Shown here piece after piece: positions 57,843-64,000 of a DNA stretch of 64,000 nt; position 1 is the stretch's first letter; each line of letters begins with the position of its first letter. The notes beneath the pieces were generated by a model that was not told the origin of the DNA, did no database searches, and was given only the letters and a program-made list of their open reading frames with translations. Position numbers and translations under genes: made by a program. Origin of the DNA: Sorghum bicolor (Eukaryota > Streptophyta > Magnoliopsida > Poales > Poaceae); the NCBI RefSeq assembly GCF_000003195.3, contig NC_012877.2, positions 13,562,839 through 13,626,838 of the forward strand. The letters run 5' to 3'.

Positions 57843-60800
57843 TGTAACATCCCTGATGTTACGAACACTAAAAACGGATCATGTCATCATAAGCATTGCA
57901 AAGCATATTTGTTAAGCACATTATTATGCATCAACTTAAAACAAGTTTATTTTGATTGCTTGTGCTTAGGGAAGTAGAGTGTACTTATGTTGTGTAGTGA
58001 TGCTTGTGTTGGTTGTATAACCCCTAGGGCGGAAGGTTTCCGATAAAATAGGGGGGAAAACCCTGATTTTAAAACCCTGGATTTGCCCCCTTTTGTGTAA
58101 TTTAAAAACCAAGCAAAATTTGAGGTTGAGTCCAAAATCAAAGTTGTAGATCTTGTCAAGATGTACAACTTTGGTGTTTTGAGTTTTTGAAGTTTCAATA
58201 CAAAATTCAAAGTAATTTTGAAAATACAGATTTCTAGAAAGTGTCCCCTTTTCCAATTTGAATCCCCATTTCAAAATCTGTTTGGAATCTTGAAAAGTGA
58301 TCAACATAAAAGTTGTAGAGCTCAACAAAATGAACAACTTTTATGTTGGGAAGTTTTCAAGTTGTTGACAAAAATCAAAAGTAATTTTTGGAATTTCTAT
58401 TCTGCCCCAATTCAAATCAGTTTTGCCCCAAAATTGGAATTTGAATTTCAAACTGTTTGGCTCAAATTCGTCCCTCTCTGTTCAAAATCAGCTTTGGATC
58501 CTTAAAGATGTTTTGTAGCATTCAAAATTCTGAACAACTTTTATTTTGGCAGAAATTTGACTTCAGTTCAATTTTTGAGAGTAATTTGCAAAAGACAGGG
58601 AAGGGAGGGATAGAGCTTGCTACAGTGTCCCAATATGGATCACGAGCTCCAGTCCCCGCGCGGCCGCAGGCCGTGCAGCGCCGCGCGCGTGCCTCGCCGC
58701 CACGCAGCTACTTGCCGGCCGCGTCACCACGCGACGTGGACGCCCGCGACCCCTCCGCCTCGTCCTTTTGAATGCCCACGCGGCCGACTTCGTGTTCCTC
58801 TGTTTCGACGGCCAAAACCACCGGCGACCACTCCCTTCGCAAATACACCATACTCGATCCCTCTCCAACTCAATTGAGCCTTCCACCACTTTCGCCGCAC
58901 TCTTGCGAACCCAGAGCGCTCCCTAGCACGCCCTCTAACCCGCCCAATCGCCGGAGCTTCTTCTTCTCCCCTACCTCCGGCCGAAAGCGCCGCCGTGGGC
59001 GCTTCACGTGGCCAGCCCTCCTCCGTGCTTCTCCACCACTTCTGAGCAGCTTGACGAAGTCGTGCTGAGCCCCTGATGCTCCCCAACTCGTCCCCTCGCC
59101 TTCCCGGTGGCTGGAGCGCCACGTTTTCCCCTAGCCCCGTCCGGAGCTCCGCCAGTGCCGCTGTTCACGTGGCCATGCCTCCACAGACCACCTCTGGCCA
59201 AGTAGAGGGAACCAGAGGGTGTGCGTGAGTCCAGGTGAACTCCACCGCTGCTCCAATGCTGCCGACGAGTACCCCAACGCCGAAACTGCGAGCTCCGACG
59301 AGCTTCCTCTGTTTTCAGTTCACGCCAGGGACCTCGCGTTTGAATTAGACACAAGGCAGGGGTCTAATTGCGAAGTTCGTGACTCAGGTGAATAGTGCCA
59401 TCAGGACCTGTTTGTAGATGATTTGTTAGAATCTTTGGAAATTCATATCTGGAGTTTGGTAACTCCAATTTTGGTGAACAAAATTTTGTTGTGCTCCTTG
59501 AAATGTCTAGTTTTTATTAAAAATATGGAACTGACTATGTTTTATAGTAAAATAATTAGTTATGAATTATGTCTTTTAATTATGCTTAAAAGGAAGAAAT
59601 TCATATCTATTGCTGTATAGCTTCTTTTAAGATGAAACTTTTATGGTAGACTAATGATTATGTGTGTGTGCTGTGGTTAAGTTTTTAGATTCATTGGATG
59701 ACATATGATTAAGTTATTGATTTATCTTGTGTAGTGCTTATTAAATAGTTTACAATTAAACTAAAAATGAATAAATGTAAAATATGGTTCCTCTACCTTT
59801 ATATGAGGTTGTTATATCATATAGATACATAAGTTAGCTATGTGTGTGTAGAAAATGTCGAGTTTCTTATTTATCTTGTTGTTACATGCTTCCTTGTGAT
59901 GGAAATTTATCTTTTTCATGAAAATTGCTATACTTAACCAAATGGTATGAAATTTGTACAGTAGACTTTGGAGAGAATATATGAGCTTCTGTAGTTTTCT
60001 CAGATTTTACTGTGTACTTTTGATATATGGTTATTACTTTGTCTATTTATCTAAATAAATTAATAAAGACATGAAAGGTATTTATTTAGGGATGACCATG
60101 ATATTTTCTAGTATCTCTTTGATGTATTTCAACTGTTGGTGAGCTGGGTTTTGCCCAGGTTTAAGTTTGGAACATAAATGAAATGTTTGTCTCTGTAATT
60201 CAATTGTTAGTGGTTTCTCGATAGTTTTTGGAACATTATGAATTGCTCTAGGTAGATAATGTTGGATGTGAAACTTGTCTATAACAAAGTTGTATATCAT
60301 TCATGTATCTACCTGGTGTTAAATTCTGGTGGCATTTGGCCCTATAGTTTCTGAGTTATGCCTGTTTAAATTTAAGTTTCAGAAATGGTTGTTCTCTGTC
60401 AAATCTTGGATCAGTTTCTGTAGTAGTGTAATTTCAACTTGCTAAACTTATGAATCATACTTTCATAATAAAAGATGAATTGTAGTAATTTTCATAAGCT
60501 TTCCAAAATGTTATGGATCATGAATTTTGGTGATCTATAACTCTGGTTATAGATGTATGAAGCTTAATGTCTGGTTCTGTCCAAGGTCTGGACAGGAATG
60601 TTTCTTCATGCTATTTGGCCATCTTATCTATTAAATCAGTTCTCGAAGATAATAACAAAGTTGTAGAAAATTATCTAAGCTTCCCAGAAAGTCTAATATC
60701 ACCTTTATTGGATGCTTGGATCTCTAATTATGGTTGAATGAAGTTGCATATATGCTGCTGTCCTGGTTATGTGTGCAAATAGAGTTGATTGTTTTTAGCT

Positions 60801-62754
60801 AGCCTTTACTTAAATAATGATTAGCTTAATTTCCAAATTAGAATTTGAGTGCTTTTGGGATTGTGTGATGACCTGAGGTCATTAAGGTTAATGACCTTTG
60901 GCATTTAATTATTGTTTGATGTTATACTTAATTACTGCCATTAATATTTAATTAAGAATTGATTAAGATAAATAGAAAACCTAATCATTTTAGGTTTTGA
61001 TTGATCTTTGGGATTGATTGACAACCAGTGGTTACTTGGCATGATATGCTCCCTGGTTATGGATTATTTCATAAATGATCTTTGTTGTCTGATAGCTACA
61101 CAACCTTGTTTAATAAAGATGATAAAATTTGCTTAGTAGTAATCTATGTTTTGATAGCTAAGTTAGTTTGTTTCTATACCGTGAAGGTAAGTTGTACTCG
61201 AGGTAGTTATGTTTGTTGTTATCATCCAAGAACATGTAACCTGTCTTTATCATGTCATGAGCATCTCATTGATCATGCATATGCACTTCTACGTGTAGAC
61301 TACGCTCCAGAGGAATCTGATCCTCAGTGGGTTGCTTCTGAGTTTGTGGATCCATCTGGTTTTGCTGAGTTGTCGGACTTCCCTTCCGGCCAAGGCAAGC
61401 CCCGGACATTAAACCCTATCCTTGTATTTTCATAAAGTTATTTATATCACTTGAGTTAATATGATGCATTAGGTGAATAAGAGTTGAGTGAATCCTACTT
61501 GCTGCATTATCTACCTTGATGATTTCAATATTAACCTTGATACTTGTTTTATGAAAATACTTAGTATGCTTAGCCCTGCTTATTAGATAAGTTTTCAAAT
61601 AAGAAAGTTTGAAGGGTTGTTGTGGAATACTTTTAAGGTCAATAATGTTCAACTTGAGACCGGTCGGTGGACTTGCTTTAAGAATGGAGTCTTAAAGTAG
61701 TGTCTCCAACTGTGTCGATTAAGGACCGTACCGTTGTTGGCCTGTTGTGATTGAGACCTTTGAGTACAGCCCACATGCGGTGGTAAGCCTTACATATAGC
61801 TATTCCGATACTTGAGAACGGCTAACCGCGTACTGGGAGTGGAGAGATGGCGAGAGTAGCGTGTACCCACCTTACGGATCTGAGATGACCGGGAAACATC
61901 TAGATTGGCTGTAGGATGGTGGTGTACTGTACTCTCGGGTGACGCTGGACCCGTTCTTGTATGGGAGGATCTATAGAAAAGGTTGACGTATGCAAGATTA
62001 AGTTCTACATATGTCGTGTGGTACTGAATCCCCAGCTGGGTTTAATCGATTCGAATCGCCGTGTTTCCTCGGATATGGAGCCTCAATCCTCACACCATCA
62101 TCGTAGTAATAAATGGATCTTTGGTAAGAGAAAGAGGTGGTATGTTTATGAAAGTTTGATAATAGTTTTGGTTAGTCATAAATGATGATCTTGAGTTAAA
62201 ACTTGAAAGTAGGTTTTACTCTTAGTAAGCTTTTATGCAAAAGAAATGCTTGATCTTGATAAAGCTTTACCTTGAATCCCTATAGCCTGCATACCTGAGT
62301 CTTCACCTCTTTTCTAGTCGGTTAAGTCTTGTTGAGTACTTTTGTACTCAGGGTTTTATAACCCCTGTTGCAGGTGCTGACTTAGACTGCTAATGGAGGT
62401 CATGTCGGTGGGCGCGACATGATTTATCCACCTCTTCTACCTTAGAAGCTTCACCTAGGATGCTTCCGCTACTATACACACCTTTTGGAAATTTAGTTAT
62501 TTATATTCCATCATATGTTGTAAGTTGAGTTATAAATCTTCCGCACTCTGATATAAGTTATTTTTGTAACAAATGTTGTAATGTTGTGGTAACTCCATGT
62601 TGATCCTGTATGAGTTAAAATGTGGATGATTCGGGGTCCTCCGAGGGCACCCGACAGACTTCTTGAGTCATTTAGAACTCGTGCACGCCGATCAGAAGTC
62701 TTTGAGACAATGATGGGTGCATGTGGGCCAATTAATTCAGGAGGTTCTGCCACA
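57843..62754 (+). repeat. Second Tekay-like element, 4.9 kb 5' LTR
   Basis: Starts TGTAACATCC and ends TTCTGCCACA right before an initiator-tRNA-Met-type primer site. It opens with a perfect inverted repeat GTAACATC/GATGTTAC (57844-57862). The body contains AT-rich stretches, a GC-rich block (58620-59350) comparable to the other Tekay-like LTR, and a GAGTACTTTTGTACTC palindrome (about 62334). No gene seen. The length fits the multi-kilobase LTRs of this group. Confidence 0.65.
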
Positions 62755-62757
62755 GAG

Positions 62758-62771
62758 TGGTATCGGAGCTC
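62758..62771 (+). other. Primer binding site, initiator tRNA-Met type
   Basis: TGGTATCGGAGCTC three bases after the LTR; it matches the standard TGGTATCAGAGC site except for one base. Confidence 0.75.
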
Positions 62772-63401
62772 ATACATGGATCTTCTGCAACATTACTTGT
62801 GAAAAACTTCAAAAGGAATTTACAAATTAAAAGTTTTTGAGGACAACAACTTGTAAATGCTCCTTAACTTTTCTTATGCTTGCTATTCAAGTTCTGTGAA
62901 GACTGTCTGTTGACTCAAATAGAAGGCATTGAAAGGGACTTCAATTCTTCTTCAACAAGCCAAGTGAAGAATCAAACTACTCCAACAATGCTTTGTCAAG
63001 AGTCTTGCAACATTCCATCCAGAGCGATGAAGATACTGTATAAATAAAGCCATATAATCTACTAACATGATGAAGATGGAGCACTTTTGCCGTTGAGAAA
63101 ACGTATAGGGCGAGCATATTGCATACCATGCATAACATGACAATATAATGATACTTAAAAACCCCTCCTTATGCTTCAAAAACAGTTATTATTCATTATA
63201 GCTGTTTTATTGATGAATCTCATCATGTACCAGCTTTCGTTAACCGATTGATAATTTTTACTCCATAAGATCCTAATACTTGATTCTCTTGTTATGCATG
63301 TGACCTTCCTTGATTTCATCTAACTTGACACATGCTACCTCCTTGCTGTCATTTGATGACATATGTGTTGATTGAATGACACTATGATTGTGTCCTCTTA
63401 A
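62772..63401. other. 5' untranslated region of the second Tekay-like element
   Basis: No open frame of note; gag is not reached before the window ends. Confidence 0.5.
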
Positions 63402-64000
63402 GGTACCATGACTTGTAACTTGGGTAACAATGTCGAAACCTGGGGTCTCCTATGGCTCATGACCATGAGGAAATACTGCTGGGCGCTCATTGTTATCAAA
63501 GTATATGATCATGATCCCTTATAGTCCACAATTAGGGTGTTTCATTCTTTGGACACTCCTTAGGGATTCAAATTTGTCCTTTTGAGTTCCCTAAACGCCT
63601 TGTGGTTGTGATCGACTTTTGATCTCAGTTACATTCTTGGTATTGTGAGACATGGGTTATTGTTGTGATGCCCTATAATGGTGCCATGTCCCGTGACCCC
63701 GGTGCCGCGTCGGAACCTAGAGTCTTTTGTGTGTCCGGATGACACAAATTTCTGCTGGGCGCGTGCAGGTATCGAGGTTATGGGCATGATCCATTATAGC
63801 CCCACAACTAAGGTGCCCTCGCTCTTTAAGCCCTATCATGGGAACTCATGCCCATATTTTTGTGGGAATTACCTAAAACCCTTGACTTGGATAACCAACA
63901 TACGTTGATTGAAAGCTATTGTAACCGTACTCTATAGTAGGTACCATGATCCGTGATCACGTTATAGCGTCGAATCTTGTAGTCTCCTGTGGACTGCAGC
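63402..64000 (+). repeat. Diverged tandem repeats (260-280 bp) after the primer site
   Basis: Units begin at 63402, 63680 and 63940 with GGT(A/G)CCATG. Units 1 and 2 share the later landmarks CTGCTGGGCGC and ATGATC...TATAG. Unit 3 runs out of the window. Identity is low, so these are old repeats. Confidence 0.65.

Noticed and set aside
58620..59350. Several GC-rich frames on both strands
   Set aside because: Overlapping open frames in a GC-rich LTR block, none with a domain or consistent codon use.

Overview
This is nuclear DNA from a grass, most likely Sorghum or a close Andropogoneae relative. The only host gene visible is the 3' half of a family-1 beta-glucosidase that reads like a sorghum dhurrinase. 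Nearly everything else is nested transposable elements of grass type (CACTA, Tourist-like MITEs, and Ty3/gypsy elements of the Tat, Athila and Tekay types). The species is inferred from gene resemblance and was not tested by a search.

Layout. 1-6420 is the 3' part of a CACTA (En/Spm) transposon. It carries an eight-exon gene (1821-5881) with no break found, coding a plant-transposase domain fused to a Ulp1/C48 protease domain, and its right end lies in a beta-glucosidase exon. 6421-7590 and 21374-21869 are the last six beta-glucosidase exons, with every splice site kept. The intron between them is 13.8 kb long because it holds a Tourist-like MITE (7864-8028 and 20383-20459), split by a 12.35 kb Tat-type LTR retrotransposon (copy 1, 8029-20377), and a second MITE (20503-20863). 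After the gene comes unassigned sequence, then a four-level nest: Tekay-like LTR (23392-23738 and 56632-57842) > RIRE2-like Tat element (23739-56631) > gag/protease-only Athila-like element (32703-53446) > Tat-type copy 2, same family as copy 1, minus strand (39554-52002). LTR pair divergence read by eye falls with nesting depth: about 5%, 2% and 1%; copy 1 is about 0.4%. 57843-64000 is a second Tekay-like element with a 4.9 kb LTR, an initiator-tRNA-Met-type primer site and 260-280 bp tandem repeats.

How the parts work together. Both Tat families carry, besides gag-pol, a second intron-containing gene on the opposite strand. It starts near the 3' LTR behind its own TATA box and runs towards the 3' end of pol. 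In copies 1 and 2 it codes a plant mobile domain (PMD), a Pro/Ser/Gln-rich linker and a coiled coil; in the RIRE2-like element it codes a PF04195-like domain, a charged linker and a coiled coil. Each family is also filled, on both strands and in LTR, coding and non-coding parts alike, with its own short CpG-bearing word: GCCGAT/ATCGGC (about 100 in copy 1, about 6 expected) and TGGTCG/CGACCA (about 40 in the RIRE2-like element, about 6 expected). The Athila-like element, which lacks an antisense gene, shows no GCCGAT/ATCGGC enrichment. I propose, as inference only, that the antisense proteins and the words form family-specific recognition pairs, comparable in logic to VANC anti-silencing proteins and their motifs in VANDAL transposons.

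Copy 1 is young and nearly intact: gag-pro is open, pol is broken by one base and the antisense gene by two bases. Copy 2 carries many nonsense codons, mostly explainable by C-to-T change.
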